Assembly: GCF_005298075.1 (NCBI RefSeq)
Contig: NZ_SZZH01000008.1
Span: 62,001-126,000, forward strand
Direction: 5' to 3'
Source: Nakamurella flava
Lineage (GTDB): Bacteria; Actinomycetota; Actinomycetes; Mycobacteriales; Nakamurellaceae
DNA length: 64,000 bases
Positions 27,405 through 37,903 of this stretch are shown here, one piece after another (positions within the stretch are counted from its first letter, which is position 1; each line of letters opens with the position of its first letter). Under the pieces are notes generated by a model. It ran no database searches. It was not told the DNA's origin and worked only from the letters and a program-made list of their open reading frames with translations. The position numbers and the translations under genes were made by a program.

Positions 27405-30098
27405 TCAGGTGAGCTGACCCATCATCCGCACCGTCTGTCGCATGGTCATGTCCGGCAGGTAGGCGTGGGTGATGCCGAGGCCGATCCGCGGCAGCACGGC
27501 GGCCTCCGGGAAGCACAGGTACATCGGCCGGTAGACGGGCTGGAACTTGGCCTTGAACCGCAGCAGGGAACGGAAGCCGTACACCGGTTCCATCGTCTTG
27601 CCGAGCATCTCGAGCAGCCGTTGCACGCCCTGCTGTTCCGGGTCGGGGTTGGCCTGGGCCAGCGGGGCCCCGGACAGCGACAGGAACTCCGCGCCCTCCT
27701 TCTGCAGGTCGAGCGCGGCGGTGCCGATGAGGAACTCCATGACGCCCTTGAACCCCTCACTGCGGCGGCGCATGAAGTCCAGCGTCCAGCCAACCACCTG
27801 TCCGTCGCGGTGGCAGGGCATCCAGCTGGTCACCCCGTGGACGGTGCGCTCGCCGTCCACGGCGATGAGCACCCGCACGGCCGGGTCGTCGAGTTCGTCG
27901 AGACCACCCAGGGTGAAACCCATCTCGGGCAGCGCCTTGTCGGACACCCACTCCTCGGAGATGGCCTGGATCTGGTCGCGGATGGCCAGGGGCGCGTCGG
28001 GATAGCGCAGCCACTCCCCCACGATGCCGCTCTTGCCCGCCCGGCTGATGGACGTCCGGATGTCCTGGAACTTCTTGCCCGAGAAGGCGAGCGCGCCCAG
28101 GGGCAGCACCGTCTCCTCCGCCACCTGCAGCGACGCCCAGCCGAACCCGTCGGTGATCTCGCGGACCGCCTCGGTGGTCGAGTACAGGCACGGTGTCCAG
28201 CCCTGGGCGGCGCAGTACTCGACGAACCGCCGGGTCACCGCGGGCAGCCGGTCCGGCGGGCACACCGGGTCGCCGGTGGTGATGGCGACGCCTCCTTCGA
28301 CCCGGTAGGCGACGAACGCGTCCGGTTCCGTTCCGGCGGCCACGGCGGCGCCGTCCTCGACGCCCCGGCCGGGGCCCGGCCCGGGGGTCGGGGCGTCGAA
28401 CCAGTAGGAGTTGCCCTCCCAGGTCGTCAGATAGGACAGGGCGGTAATCCCGTGCTGCTCGAGCAGGGCCCGGGCCCGGGACCGGTCCTCGACGGCCGTG
28501 TCGATGCGCGCGGCGGTGAAGGACCGCAGCAGACCGACCATGATGACGAGCCAGGTGATCACCGGGGCCACGTCGGTGACCAGCAGGGCCAGATTCCCGA
28601 CGGGGGTGAAGCCGGGGTCGATGATGTACAGGTAGCCGTTGGGCAGCAGCCGCATCGGGAAGTTCAGGATCAGTTGGACGACGGTGGGCTCGGGGTCGAA
28701 CTCGTCGGCCAGGACCGCCCCGACCAGCACGAACAGTACCCACAGCGTGGTCAGCACGCCGGCGACCGAGGCGGCCAGCCTGCGGTAGGAGTCCACCGGG
28801 GCCCGCACCCCGAACGACGAGCGGGTGACGAGCAGCAGGACCACCACCAGTAGCGGGATGAGTCCCAGCGGGACCAGCCAGGCGACCCAGCTGAATCCGT
28901 CGTCGCCCGCACTGAGCTCGCCCTGGTCCCGGGCCCAGTCGTAGTAGTCGAAGGCGTACAGCACCCCGACGACGAACAGCACGAGGTGGAAGACCAGGGT
29001 GGCCCACCAGGCGAACCGGCGACCCCGGCGCAGACCCGCGGCCAGCACCAGGACGAGGACGGCCGGCACGACGGACATGAAGAAGTCGGCCAGATCGGCG
29101 ACGAACCCGACGAACCCGCCGCCCGGGTCGGTCGTCGCCTGCCCGACGTAGAGATCGGCCAGGGCCGACAGCGGCCCCTCCTCCGCCCCGGTGAGGGCGA
29201 CCACCAGCGGGCCGAGCGCGGTCGCCGCCACGATCACCGCGACCAGCACGCGGGTCTCCCGGCGACTGACCCGGACCTGCCGCGCCCGCTCACCGGAGTG
29301 CAGCAGCAGCGCCCCGGCCAGCAGACCGACCAGGGCGGCGCCGGAGCGCAGGACGTCCTGCAGCTGGCCGCCGTAGAGGACCAGGACCAGGCAGACGGTG
29401 AGCACGCCGACCCGGATGCGGCGGCGCCACTGGGCGCTCAACCCGGCGCTGTAGGCCGTCAGCAGACCGGCGATCAACGGCGTCGGGCCGACGGCCAGCA
29501 ACTCGGCGAGGTACTGCGGCCACACCCAGTTCAGCAGGCTGCTCAACGCGACCGCGCCGATACCCACCGCGGTCCCCACGACCTGCACGAGCAGGGTGAA
29601 GGCCACCATCCGCAGGCTGCCCCAGCGGTGCTCGAACACGATGCCGACGATCAGCAGCAGCACGGTCACCACGGCGTAGGTGATGAGGTCGGCGGCGAAC
29701 AGCCCGGAGGTGGCCAGGGTCCACCAGCGTTGCTCGGACAGGGACGGGACCCCGGCGCCGACCATGGCCTCCGTGTCGCCGTCCGGTCCGTTCGGCAGGC
29801 TGCCGGTGACCCCGGCCAGGACCCACAGGACCGCGACGAGGACCAGCGTCACCGGCGTGCGCCGCGCGTGCCGGGCCAGGTCGCGGCCGAATCCGGCGGC
29901 CGCCGTCCCGAACCGCCGGGCCGGGAGGAGACCGGCGCCGAGCCGGGCCGCCGGGCCCCGGCCGTGACCGGCGTCGGGTGTGACGGCCGTCGGCGTCGTC
30001 CGGGCGAGCGCGTCGCCGCCCGCGGACCGGACCGGGGGTGGGGTGTCGACGGGGCCCGCCGGCCGGGACGGGGACGGCGGGACGGTGGGCGGGGTCAT
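27405..30098 (-). CDS. MprF-like aminoacyl-phospholipid synthase with rhomboid-like N-terminal domain
   Basis: An 897-residue membrane protein. The N-terminal half (about 75-540) has some twelve spans; within it VFEHRWGSLRM and LIAGLLTAYSAG to GLLAGALLLH resemble the rhomboid fold but lack a clear GxSG serine, so it is probably a pseudoprotease. The C-terminal DUF2156 domain (about 545-880) has WEGNSYWFD, YCAAQGWTPCLYS, EETVLPLGALAFSGKKFQDIRTSISRA and FLSLSGAPLAQ, as in lysyl-phosphatidylglycerol synthases. No lysyl-tRNA synthetase domain is fused, unlike LysX. It likely lowers membrane negative charge. The ATG at 30098 has AGGAG 8 bases upstream. Confidence 0.88.
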   Translation of the reverse strand: MTPPTVPPSPSRPAGPVDTPPPVRSAGGDALARTTPTAVTPDAGHGRGPAARLGAGLLPARRFGTAAAGFGRDLARHARRTPVTLVLVAVLWVLAGVTGSLPNGPDGDTEAMVGAGVPSLSEQRWWTLATSGLFAADLITYAVVTVLLLIVGIVFEHRWGSLRMVAFTLLVQVVGTAVGIGAVALSSLLNWVWPQYLAELLAVGPTPLIAGLLTAYSAGLSAQWRRRIRVGVLTVCLVLVLYGGQLQDVLRSGAALVGLLAGALLLHSGERARQVRVSRRETRVLVAVIVAATALGPLVVALTGAEEGPLSALADLYVGQATTDPGGGFVGFVADLADFFMSVVPAVLVLVLAAGLRRGRRFAWWATLVFHLVLFVVGVLYAFDYYDWARDQGELSAGDDGFSWVAWLVPLGLIPLLVVVLLLVTRSSFGVRAPVDSYRRLAASVAGVLTTLWVLFVLVGAVLADEFDPEPTVVQLILNFPMRLLPNGYLYIIDPGFTPVGNLALLVTDVAPVITWLVIMVGLLRSFTAARIDTAVEDRSRARALLEQHGITALSYLTTWEGNSYWFDAPTPGPGPGRGVEDGAAVAAGTEPDAFVAYRVEGGVAITTGDPVCPPDRLPAVTRRFVEYCAAQGWTPCLYSTTEAVREITDGFGWASLQVAEETVLPLGALAFSGKKFQDIRTSISRAGKSGIVGEWLRYPDAPLAIRDQIQAISEEWVSDKALPEMGFTLGGLDELDDPAVRVLIAVDGERTVHGVTSWMPCHRDGQVVGWTLDFMRRRSEGFKGVMEFLIGTAALDLQKEGAEFLSLSGAPLAQANPDPEQQGVQRLLEMLGKTMEPVYGFRSLLRFKAKFQPVYRPMYLCFPEAAVLPRIGLGITHAYLPDMTMRQTVRMMGQLT

Positions 30099-30199
30099 CG
30101 CGAGAACTCCTGGCATCGGCGGGCGGTGCGGCTCCGACCCGGGACGACGATCCCGTCCCCGGCGTGCACCTCCCCTGTCCGGGCAGTATGCAGCCCCGG

Positions 30200-30667
30200 T
30201 CAGTGCCTCCGCAGCCTGGGCCAGGTCCGGGCGAACCCGGGATGCAGATCCAGCTGGTCGACACCCGTCTCGGCGACCCACCGCAGTTCCAGGCTTTCGT
30301 CGTTGGCCACCGGGACGAACGGCGCGACCAGCTCGGCGATGACCGTCACGTACGACCAGTCGCCGTGATCGTCGACCAGCTCGTCGACGACCCGGACGAC
30401 GACGGCCGGTACCCCGGCCTCTTCGTGCGCCTCGCGCACCGCGGCGTCCGCGGCGGTCTCGAAGCTGTCCCGGGCCCCGCCGACCAGCCCCCAGGTGTCG
30501 CCGTGCGCGGTCCACGGCGCCCGGTGCTGCAGCAGCACCTGCGTGGGGCCGGCATCCCCCGCCTCCGGGTCGGTGCGCCGTAGGAGCAGCCCGGCCGCCC
30601 CGAAGCGACCCCAGTGCCGGTGCCCGAGGGCGCACTGCACCCAGCCATTGCCGTCCCCCGCCGTCAC
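30200..30667 (-). CDS. NUDIX hydrolase (MutT-type)
   Basis: A 155-residue protein with a complete NUDIX box, G-x5-E-x7-REAHEEAGV at residues 64-86, and N-terminal WGRFGAAGLLLRR. It probably cleaves a nucleoside diphosphate derivative; the substrate is unknown. Its GTG overlaps the LacI-family stop by GTGA, so the two are one operon. The 101-base gap to the MprF-like gene contains no feature I can support. Confidence 0.9.
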   Translation of the reverse strand: MTAGDGNGWVQCALGHRHWGRFGAAGLLLRRTDPEAGDAGPTQVLLQHRAPWTAHGDTWGLVGGARDSFETAADAAVREAHEEAGVPAVVVRVVDELVDDHGDWSYVTVIAELVAPFVPVANDESLELRWVAETGVDQLDLHPGFARTWPRLRRH

Positions 30668-31761
30668 GACCGGCTCCCCGACGACGCCCGGACCACCAGT
30701 CGCGGCGGGAAGATGATCGGGTCGCGGCGGACCGGTCGGTCGCCGGTCGGTCCGCCGTCGGGGTCGGCCACGCCGAGCCGTTCCAGCAGCACCGTTCCGG
30801 CCGCCCGGGCCATGTCGGCCACCGGGTTGACCACCGTGGTCAGCGGCGGGTCGGTGGCCGCGGCGATGGCCGCGTCGTCGTACCCGACCACCGCGACGTC
30901 GGCGGGGACGTCGCGTCCGCGGGCCCGCAGCACCCCCAGCGCTCCGACGGCCATCAGGTCGGAGGCGACGAAGAGGGCGTCGACGTCCGGGTGCGCGTCC
31001 AGCAGGCGGGCGGCCGCCTCCGCACCGCCCGGCGTCGTGTAGTCGCCGTGTTCAACGGGACCGGGCGGGAGACCGGCTTCCGCCAGCGCTTCCCGCCAGC
31101 CCAGCAGCCGGTCGGCCGCGGACGTCATGTCGGCCGGTCCGGCGATGGTGCCGATGCGTCGGCGGCCGGCCGTCACCAGGTGGGCCGTGGCCAGCTGGCC
31201 ACCACGGCGGTTGTCGACGTCCACGTAGTCACTCCACTGGGTGGCGGGCCGGTCGGCCCGGTCGAGAGCCAGTTCCCAGGGCCGGCCGACGAAAACCGTC
31301 GGCAGCGACGTGTGCGCAAGGCTCCGCTCCAGCAGGTCGTTGCGGTGGTGGGAGACGACCACGGCGCCGTCGATGTGGCCCAGGCGCAGGTAGCGCGCGG
31401 TGCGCTCGACGTCCCGGCCGTCGCGGGCCATCAGCAGCAGCAACTGGATGTCGGTGTCGTCCAGGGCCTGCGAGAGCCCCTGCACGGCCGAGGCGAAGAA
31501 CGGGTCGCCGACCACCCGGTGGTCGGGTTCGCCGATCAACAGGGCGATGGAGTCGGCCCGGGCGGTGACCAGTGAACGCGCGGCCCGGTTCGGCGCGAAC
31601 CCCAGGCGCCGGACCGCCGCCTCCACCGCGGCCTGCGCCTCCGGGCTGACCCGGCGGCCCCCGTTGATCGCGCGGGAGGCGGTGGACCGGGAGACCCCGG
31701 CCGCGGCCGCGACGTCCTCCAGGGTGGGCCGGGCCGGCGGACCGGGACGCTGCCGGGTCAC
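30664..31761 (-). CDS. LacI family transcriptional regulator
   Basis: A 365-residue LacI-type repressor: helix-turn-helix PTLEDVAAAAGVSRSTASRAING (about 12-34), then a hinge helix and a periplasmic-binding-like sensor domain (DSIALLIGEPDH, GAVVVSHHRNDLL, RRIGTIAGPADMTSA, DALFVASDLMAVGAL, VGYDDAAIAAATDPPLTTV). No sugar-uptake genes flank it, so the target and ligand are unknown. The GTG at 31761 overlaps the upstream gene's stop by GTGA, matching the overlap at its own 3' end; a GTG at 31782 is the longer alternative. Confidence 0.92.
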   Translation of the reverse strand: MTRQRPGPPARPTLEDVAAAAGVSRSTASRAINGGRRVSPEAQAAVEAAVRRLGFAPNRAARSLVTARADSIALLIGEPDHRVVGDPFFASAVQGLSQALDDTDIQLLLLMARDGRDVERTARYLRLGHIDGAVVVSHHRNDLLERSLAHTSLPTVFVGRPWELALDRADRPATQWSDYVDVDNRRGGQLATAHLVTAGRRRIGTIAGPADMTSAADRLLGWREALAEAGLPPGPVEHGDYTTPGGAEAAARLLDAHPDVDALFVASDLMAVGALGVLRARGRDVPADVAVVGYDDAAIAAATDPPLTTVVNPVADMARAAGTVLLERLGVADPDGGPTGDRPVRRDPIIFPPRLVVRASSGSRS

Positions 31762-32240
31762 CCGGATCGTCGGCCGAACCACCGGCGACGCCGTCCGCCG
31801 CCGTCCGCGCCCTCGCCGGCGGCCGCGGCGCCGTCCCCACCGCCGGGCACGCGGTTCATGTCGGCCTCGGTGAACTCCGGTTCCTCCGGGCGGTCGGGAG
31901 CGATGACGCCGAGCAGCCGGCCACCCTCGACCACCGGGGCGCCGACGTCACCGGGACCGGCGGTCGCGCGGGTGACGGGGGTGCGGGGTGGGCGGCCCGT
32001 CAGGTCCAGGGCCTGCCGCAGGGGCGTCGCCGACACCTCGCGGGCGAGCACCGGCTGGACCTCGGCGAGGACGAACACGTGGTACTCGGGGGCGGCCGGA
32101 TCGCCGGCCGTCACGACGAGGGACATCCGGGTGCTGGCCGCGGTCAGCAGCCGCAACCGCAGTGGGCCGACGGTCTCGTCGGCCCCGACCGCCACGACGG
32201 GTTCGGTGCGCACGGTGGTCACGCTAGCGCCCGGAGTCAC
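31758..32240 (-). CDS. Hypothetical protein upstream of the LacI regulator
   Basis: I do not recognise this 160-residue protein. It is soluble, with a hydrophobic-strand-rich first 75 residues (VVAVGADETVGPLRLRLLTAA, MSLVVTAGDPAAPEYHVFVLAEVQPVLARE), a stretch APVVEGGRLLGVIAPDRPEEPEF, and a basic tail GGGRRRRWFGRRSG after a Gly/Ala linker. The start is uncertain (GTG 32240 or GTG 32222). It is coupled to the LacI gene by a GTGA overlap and follows the AAA ATPase gene by 27 bases, suggesting a four-gene transcript. Confidence 0.6.
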   Translation of the reverse strand: MTPGASVTTVRTEPVVAVGADETVGPLRLRLLTAASTRMSLVVTAGDPAAPEYHVFVLAEVQPVLAREVSATPLRQALDLTGRPPRTPVTRATAGPGDVGAPVVEGGRLLGVIAPDRPEEPEFTEADMNRVPGGGDGAAAAGEGADGGGRRRRWFGRRSG

Positions 32241-32267
32241 CCGGGCGGCACCCCGGTCCGCGGCTCG

Positions 32268-33854
<1,587 letters not shown>

Positions 33855-33950
33855 GGTGAACCCCCTGGCGGCACCCTAGGCCGTGAGAGGTCCGCCCACA
33901 CCGGTACGCCGGTCCGGGTCACCCGAACCGGCCGACCGGAGTTCCGACGG

Positions 33951-34496
33951 TCAGACGGGCAGGGCGTGCCGGACGGCGGTGGCCGCGTCCTTGATGCTGT
34001 GGGTGACGTCCTTGGACGCCAGCGCCGCCTCCAGGCGGGCCTCGTTGGCCGACCGCTTCACCGCGGCGGGGGTCCGCCGCAGCCGCCAGCCCAGCGACGG
34101 CTTGCCGTGGGTGTCGACCGCCGCCAGGATCAGTCCGCCGAGCATCGAGGCGTTCTTGAGGAAGTGCAGCAGCTGCTGCTCGCGGGCGGCCGGCTCCTGC
34201 TCGTTCCAGAACGCGTGACCGGCGATGGTGGTGGGCACCAGCGAGCCGGCCAGGGCCAGGGCGGACAGCCGGGGGAAGTAGCCGAACGCCAGCGCCGTAC
34301 CGGCCACCACCTTGACGGCCGCGTCGATGGTGACGAGTTGCTCGGTGCTGCGGATCCCGTCGACGTTCTCGACGACCGGCTTGACCACATCCTCGGCGGC
34401 CGGGGTCACCGCCTTCGGGTGGCGCAGGGTGTCGATGCCGCCGACGACGAAGACGGTGGCGAGCAGCGGGCGGGCCAGGCGACGGACGAGAGGCAT
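33951..34496 (-). CDS. DoxX family membrane protein
   Basis: A 181-residue protein with the DoxX start RRLARPLLATVFVVGGIDTLRHPK and four hydrophobic spans (about 8-22, 55-75, 82-95, 118-130). The C-terminal 50 residues are basic and cytoplasmic. DoxX proteins act with thiol-oxidoreductases in redox balance in mycobacteria; no partner gene is adjacent. Confidence 0.88.
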   Translation of the reverse strand: MPLVRRLARPLLATVFVVGGIDTLRHPKAVTPAAEDVVKPVVENVDGIRSTEQLVTIDAAVKVVAGTALAFGYFPRLSALALAGSLVPTTIAGHAFWNEQEPAAREQQLLHFLKNASMLGGLILAAVDTHGKPSLGWRLRRTPAAVKRSANEARLEAALASKDVTHSIKDAATAVRHALPV

Positions 34497-34540
34497 GCCC
34501 TGTTTCTACCCCCCGGGGGTCCCGTCGAACCGGCCGGGCC

Positions 34541-34840
34541 TCACCCGCGTGTCCGGGGTCGGCGGATCCGGATCGGCCCGGTCACCGCCGTGGGGTCGAC
34601 GACGATGCCGCGCTGGGTGATCTCGGCCTCGCCGCGGGCGACGAGGCGCCGGGCGATGACGCGGACCGGTTCCATCAGGTCACGCCAGTCGTCGGTGTCG
34701 ACGGCTCGGGCGACCTCGCTGGGGCACACCGAGCCGTTCGGGGCGCGGCGGTCGAGCAGCTCGGTCAGGACGGCGGCCAGTCGGTGGTCCTGCCCGTCGG
34801 CGACCTCGGGGTCCTGGTCGTCGGATCGCGGCTCGGTCAT
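34541..34840 (-). CDS. DUF3253 protein
   Basis: The 99-residue protein matches DUF3253: LAAVLTELLDRRAPNGSVCPSEVARAV, then DWRDLMEPVRVIARRLVARGEAEITQRG, and a C-terminal GPIRIRR. The layout is a winged-helix-like fold; function is unknown. The ATG at 34840 has a GGAGGA site 6 bases upstream, so the longer frame is rejected. Confidence 0.88.
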   Translation of the reverse strand: MTEPRSDDQDPEVADGQDHRLAAVLTELLDRRAPNGSVCPSEVARAVDTDDWRDLMEPVRVIARRLVARGEAEITQRGIVVDPTAVTGPIRIRRPRTRG

Positions 34841-34958
34841 CTGGTTCCTCCGCACGCTCGGGCGACCCGTCGGGCCCGTCTCCGGCCGTCCGCGCCGTAC
34901 CGTCGGGGGCGACCGCAGAGTTCCCCGCGCTGCGGCGATCGAGCGATCGGAGTGTGCG

Positions 34959-35477
34959 GTGTCGGTGACGGGAGAACCCGGGGACGGCGAAGCGGCACCC
35001 CCGGTGCCGACCGAATCGTCCTGGTACGCCCGGCACCCGGTGCTCACGGCGACGGTCCTCGGTCTACTGGCCGGGGCGGCGGTCGCCGCGCTCGACCTGA
35101 CCCTGGGCAGTCCCGGACGCGACTGGCGGGGCTCGGTGGTACTGCCGGCCGGCCTGGTCACGGTGTCGGTGCTGCTGACCCTGGCGCGGGTCCGGCGCTC
35201 CGCGCGGCTGCGGGCCGACCGGCTCGGCCTGGCGCTGGCCGCGGTCGTCGGGATCGCCCTGGTGGTCGTCGGCGTCAGCGTCATCCCCGGTTCGACGACC
35301 GTGCCCCGGGTGCTCAACGGCGGCCTGGTGACGCTGCTCGGTCTGGTGCTGGCCGTGGTCGCCGGCGCGGCGGCCATCCGCCCACCGGTGCGGCACGCCG
35401 ATGCCTCGGCGGGCACCCTCGACTGGTCCGCCGGCACCCCGGACGACACCCCGCCCACGCCCGTCGACCGTCCCTGA
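34959..35477 (+). CDS. Hypothetical four-span membrane protein
   Basis: A 172-residue protein with four predicted spans (about 29-48, 58-76, 88-107, 119-140), an acidic N-terminus and a Pro/Thr-rich C-terminal tail. The GTG at 34959 has a CGGAG site 7 bases away. It is followed after 19 bases by another small membrane protein; the two are probably cotranscribed. No family is recognised. Confidence 0.72.
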   Translation: MSVTGEPGDGEAAPPVPTESSWYARHPVLTATVLGLLAGAAVAALDLTLGSPGRDWRGSVVLPAGLVTVSVLLTLARVRRSARLRADRLGLALAAVVGIALVVVGVSVIPGSTTVPRVLNGGLVTLLGLVLAVVAGAAAIRPPVRHADASAGTLDWSAGTPDDTPPTPVDRP

Positions 35478-35496
35478 TCAGGCAGGATCGGCGACC

Positions 35497-35877
35497 ATGG
35501 AACAGCTGCAGCGGTGGTTCATCCGCTGGCCCATCGGCATGGGGATCGCGTTCGGGGTGGTCCTCGGGGGCGTGGTGTTCCTGCTGAGCCGGGGCTCGGG
35601 AACCACCGGTTCGCTCATCGGCGACGGTTTCCTGCCGCTGTGCCTGACCGGTGGGGCCATCGCCAGCGCCCTGCTCGGCGACCGCCGGCGCGGCGGGCCG
35701 TTCGAGGACCGGCTGTGGACGGGGGTGGCCGGGGTGATCGGCCTGGCCCTGGCCGGGTTCGGCGGCTGGCTGCTGACCTCGACGGCCCCGGCGCTGCTCG
35801 GTGCCCTGCTCATCGTCGTCGGGCTGGCCGTCGTGGTGCTGTGCGTGGACCGGGCCCGGCGCTGGGAACGGCCCTGA
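35497..35877 (+). CDS. Hypothetical small membrane protein
   Basis: A 126-residue protein with about four hydrophobic spans: WPIGMGIAFGVVLGGVVFLL, PLCLTGGAIASALLG, VAGVIGLALAGFGGWLL and LLGALLIVVGLAVVVLCV, ending in the basic DRARRWERP. It lies in tandem with the preceding membrane gene. No known family is recognised; the call rests on topology, codon bias and the tight spacing. Confidence 0.68.
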   Translation: MEQLQRWFIRWPIGMGIAFGVVLGGVVFLLSRGSGTTGSLIGDGFLPLCLTGGAIASALLGDRRRGGPFEDRLWTGVAGVIGLALAGFGGWLLTSTAPALLGALLIVVGLAVVVLCVDRARRWERP

Positions 35878-35887
35878 CGGGCCGCGC

Positions 35888-36592
35888 CTACTCCTCGCGG
35901 TACAGGCGCTCGGCGTAGCTCGGCCCGTACCGCTCCTGCAGGTCGGCCAGCGGCACCTCGGGGGTGACGATGGTCCGGGTCAGCACGGCGGTGGACGGCA
36001 CCGCTTCGGCCGGCGAGCCCGGGCCGCCCCAGCTGTCGGGCTCCCACAGCTTCGAACGCAGGAACGCCTTGGGGCAGTGGTGGAACACCTCGTCGATGTC
36101 GACGACCAGCGCCAGCATCGGCCGGTGGCCCTTGACGAGCAGTTCGTCGAAGAAGGGGGCGTCGCGCAGCACGCGGGCCCGGCCGTTGATCCGCAGGGTG
36201 TCGTTGCGCCCGGGGATGAGGAAGATCAGCCCGACGTGGGGGTTGGTCAGCACGTTGAGGTAGCCGTCGACCCGGTGGTTGCCGGGCCGTTCGGCCAGGG
36301 CGATGGTCTTGTCATCGATGACGTGCACCAGGGAGCCCGCCGGGTCGCCCTTCGGGGAGACGTCGCAGGTGCCGTGGCCATCCGCGGTGCCGACGAGACA
36401 GAACGGCGACGCGGCCAGCCAGACCCGGTCGAGCTCGTGCAGCGCGGGGCGGACCTTGCGGACCGCGGTCGTCATCGGCTCGCCGACGAGCGCGCGCAGT
36501 TCGGCCGGGTCGCCGACCGGGACCCAGCCGGCCTCACGCGGGGAGGCCTCGGCCGGTGCGGTGTGCTGACGGGGGGTCGCGGTGTCGCCCAT
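35888..36592 (-). CDS. FMN-binding pyridoxamine-phosphate-oxidase-like protein (TIGR04025 type)
   Basis: The 234-residue protein belongs to the MSMEG_1061-type PPOX group: FCLVGTADGHGTCDVSPKGDPAG, ALAERPGNHRVDGYLNVLTNPHVGLIFLIPGRNDTLRINGRA and CPKAFLRSKLWEP. Such split-barrel proteins bind FMN or F420; the substrate is unknown. A TAGGCT -10 (36599-36604) lies 6 bases before the ATG with no ribosome binding site, so a leaderless transcript is likely. Confidence 0.9.
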   Translation of the reverse strand: MGDTATPRQHTAPAEASPREAGWVPVGDPAELRALVGEPMTTAVRKVRPALHELDRVWLAASPFCLVGTADGHGTCDVSPKGDPAGSLVHVIDDKTIALAERPGNHRVDGYLNVLTNPHVGLIFLIPGRNDTLRINGRARVLRDAPFFDELLVKGHRPMLALVVDIDEVFHHCPKAFLRSKLWEPDSWGGPGSPAEAVPSTAVLTRTIVTPEVPLADLQERYGPSYAERLYREE

Positions 36593-36666
36593 GACGGGAG
36601 CCTAGCCCGCCTCCGTGGCACCCGGGCCGGGACGACCGACCCGACACCGGGGTGACGGACGGCCGG

Positions 36667-37803
36667 TCAGGGCTGGGCCGGGCCGGCGGGGACGGGCCGT
36701 TCACCGGTCAGTTCCTCCGGTCGGCCGGAGGTGGACGACGGGCCCGGGCCGACGATGACGCGGGAGGTGCCGGTCGAGACGACGATGCGGTCGCGACCGG
36801 ACCGTTTGGCCTCGTAGAGCGCGATGTCGGCCGCCGTGTAGAGGCTGCGGTGGTCGCCGGCGTGGCTGGGGGCGTGAGCGGCCCCGCCGCTGACCGACAG
36901 ACTGGTCGTCCCTCCGTCGGGCAGCGTGACGGTCAGGCCCCGGACGGCGACGCCCAGCGCCTCCGCCCGGTCGGGGAGGTCGGCGGCGTGCATGCCGGGC
37001 AGCAGGATGGCGATCTCGTCGCCGCCCAGCCGGCTGATGACATCGGTGCTGCGGCACTGGCCGCGCAGGACTGCGGCCAACTGCACCAGGACCTCGTCAC
37101 CGGCCGGATGCCCGAACCGGTCGTTGATGGCCTTGAAGTGGTCGACGTCGACCAGGATCAGGCCGGTGCCCACGTCGGGCGAGCGGCTCAGGGCGGTGCG
37201 GGTGGCCTCTTCCAGGACCCGGCGGGTGACCAGCCCGGTCAGCGGGTCGACCGCGGCGAGCTGTTCGAGCCGCTCGACCAGCCGGGCCGTCCGCTCGACG
37301 CTCTGGAACAGCAGCAGGGTCGCAGTGAGGCCGATCCCGGCGAAGTAGGCCATCGTCACGACGGCGTCGATCGGCGGCAGCACGGTGAAGACGACGACGG
37401 CACAGGCGGTCTGCACGAGACCGGAGATCAGGATGACGCCTGGTTGACGCAACTGGGACGCGGCGTAGAGGGCCGGGAAGACGAAGCTGAACAGTCCGAC
37501 GAATCCGGCGTCCGAGGTGGCCAGGTCCAAGGCGGCGATGAGGACGACGCCGGCGACCGGGAGAACGGCCCAGAGGGTGCGCCCGACCAGCGACGGTTCC
37601 CGGCGCACGGCGAGGAACGCGACGGCGACCGCGAAGAGGGCCAGCGACGTGGTGACCGGAGCGATCAGATCGCCGGTGTGGCCACCGGCGATCCGGACCA
37701 GTGCCTCGAACAGCATCACGCCCGCGGCGACTGCGGTCATGATGGCGACCTTGTGCGCGGCCACCCGGCGGTCGCGGGGGTGCAGCCAATCGATCAGTCG
37801 CAT
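36667..37803 (-). CDS. Membrane GGDEF protein (diguanylate cyclase)
   Basis: A 378-residue protein with six hydrophobic spans in residues 18-170, a short coil, and a GGDEF domain at about 185-345 (DPLTGLVTRR, LILVDVDHFKAINDRFGHPAGDEVL). The signature is GGDEI (near residue 260) rather than GGDEF, a conservative change that usually keeps activity; no RxxD inhibitory site is evident. It should make cyclic di-GMP in response to a membrane signal. No EAL partner is in the window. Confidence 0.88.
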   Translation of the reverse strand: MRLIDWLHPRDRRVAAHKVAIMTAVAAGVMLFEALVRIAGGHTGDLIAPVTTSLALFAVAVAFLAVRREPSLVGRTLWAVLPVAGVVLIAALDLATSDAGFVGLFSFVFPALYAASQLRQPGVILISGLVQTACAVVVFTVLPPIDAVVTMAYFAGIGLTATLLLFQSVERTARLVERLEQLAAVDPLTGLVTRRVLEEATRTALSRSPDVGTGLILVDVDHFKAINDRFGHPAGDEVLVQLAAVLRGQCRSTDVISRLGGDEIAILLPGMHAADLPDRAEALGVAVRGLTVTLPDGGTTSLSVSGGAAHAPSHAGDHRSLYTAADIALYEAKRSGRDRIVVSTGTSRVIVGPGPSSTSGRPEELTGERPVPAGPAQP

Positions 37804-37903
37804 GGGGATCCGTTCAGAGGACGTGGAGGACGCCCGCCAACTGTATCGCTCAGAGTAGCCAAAGACTACTTTGCGTAACTGATCGTGGGGGCGGGCGGCG
37901 CGA

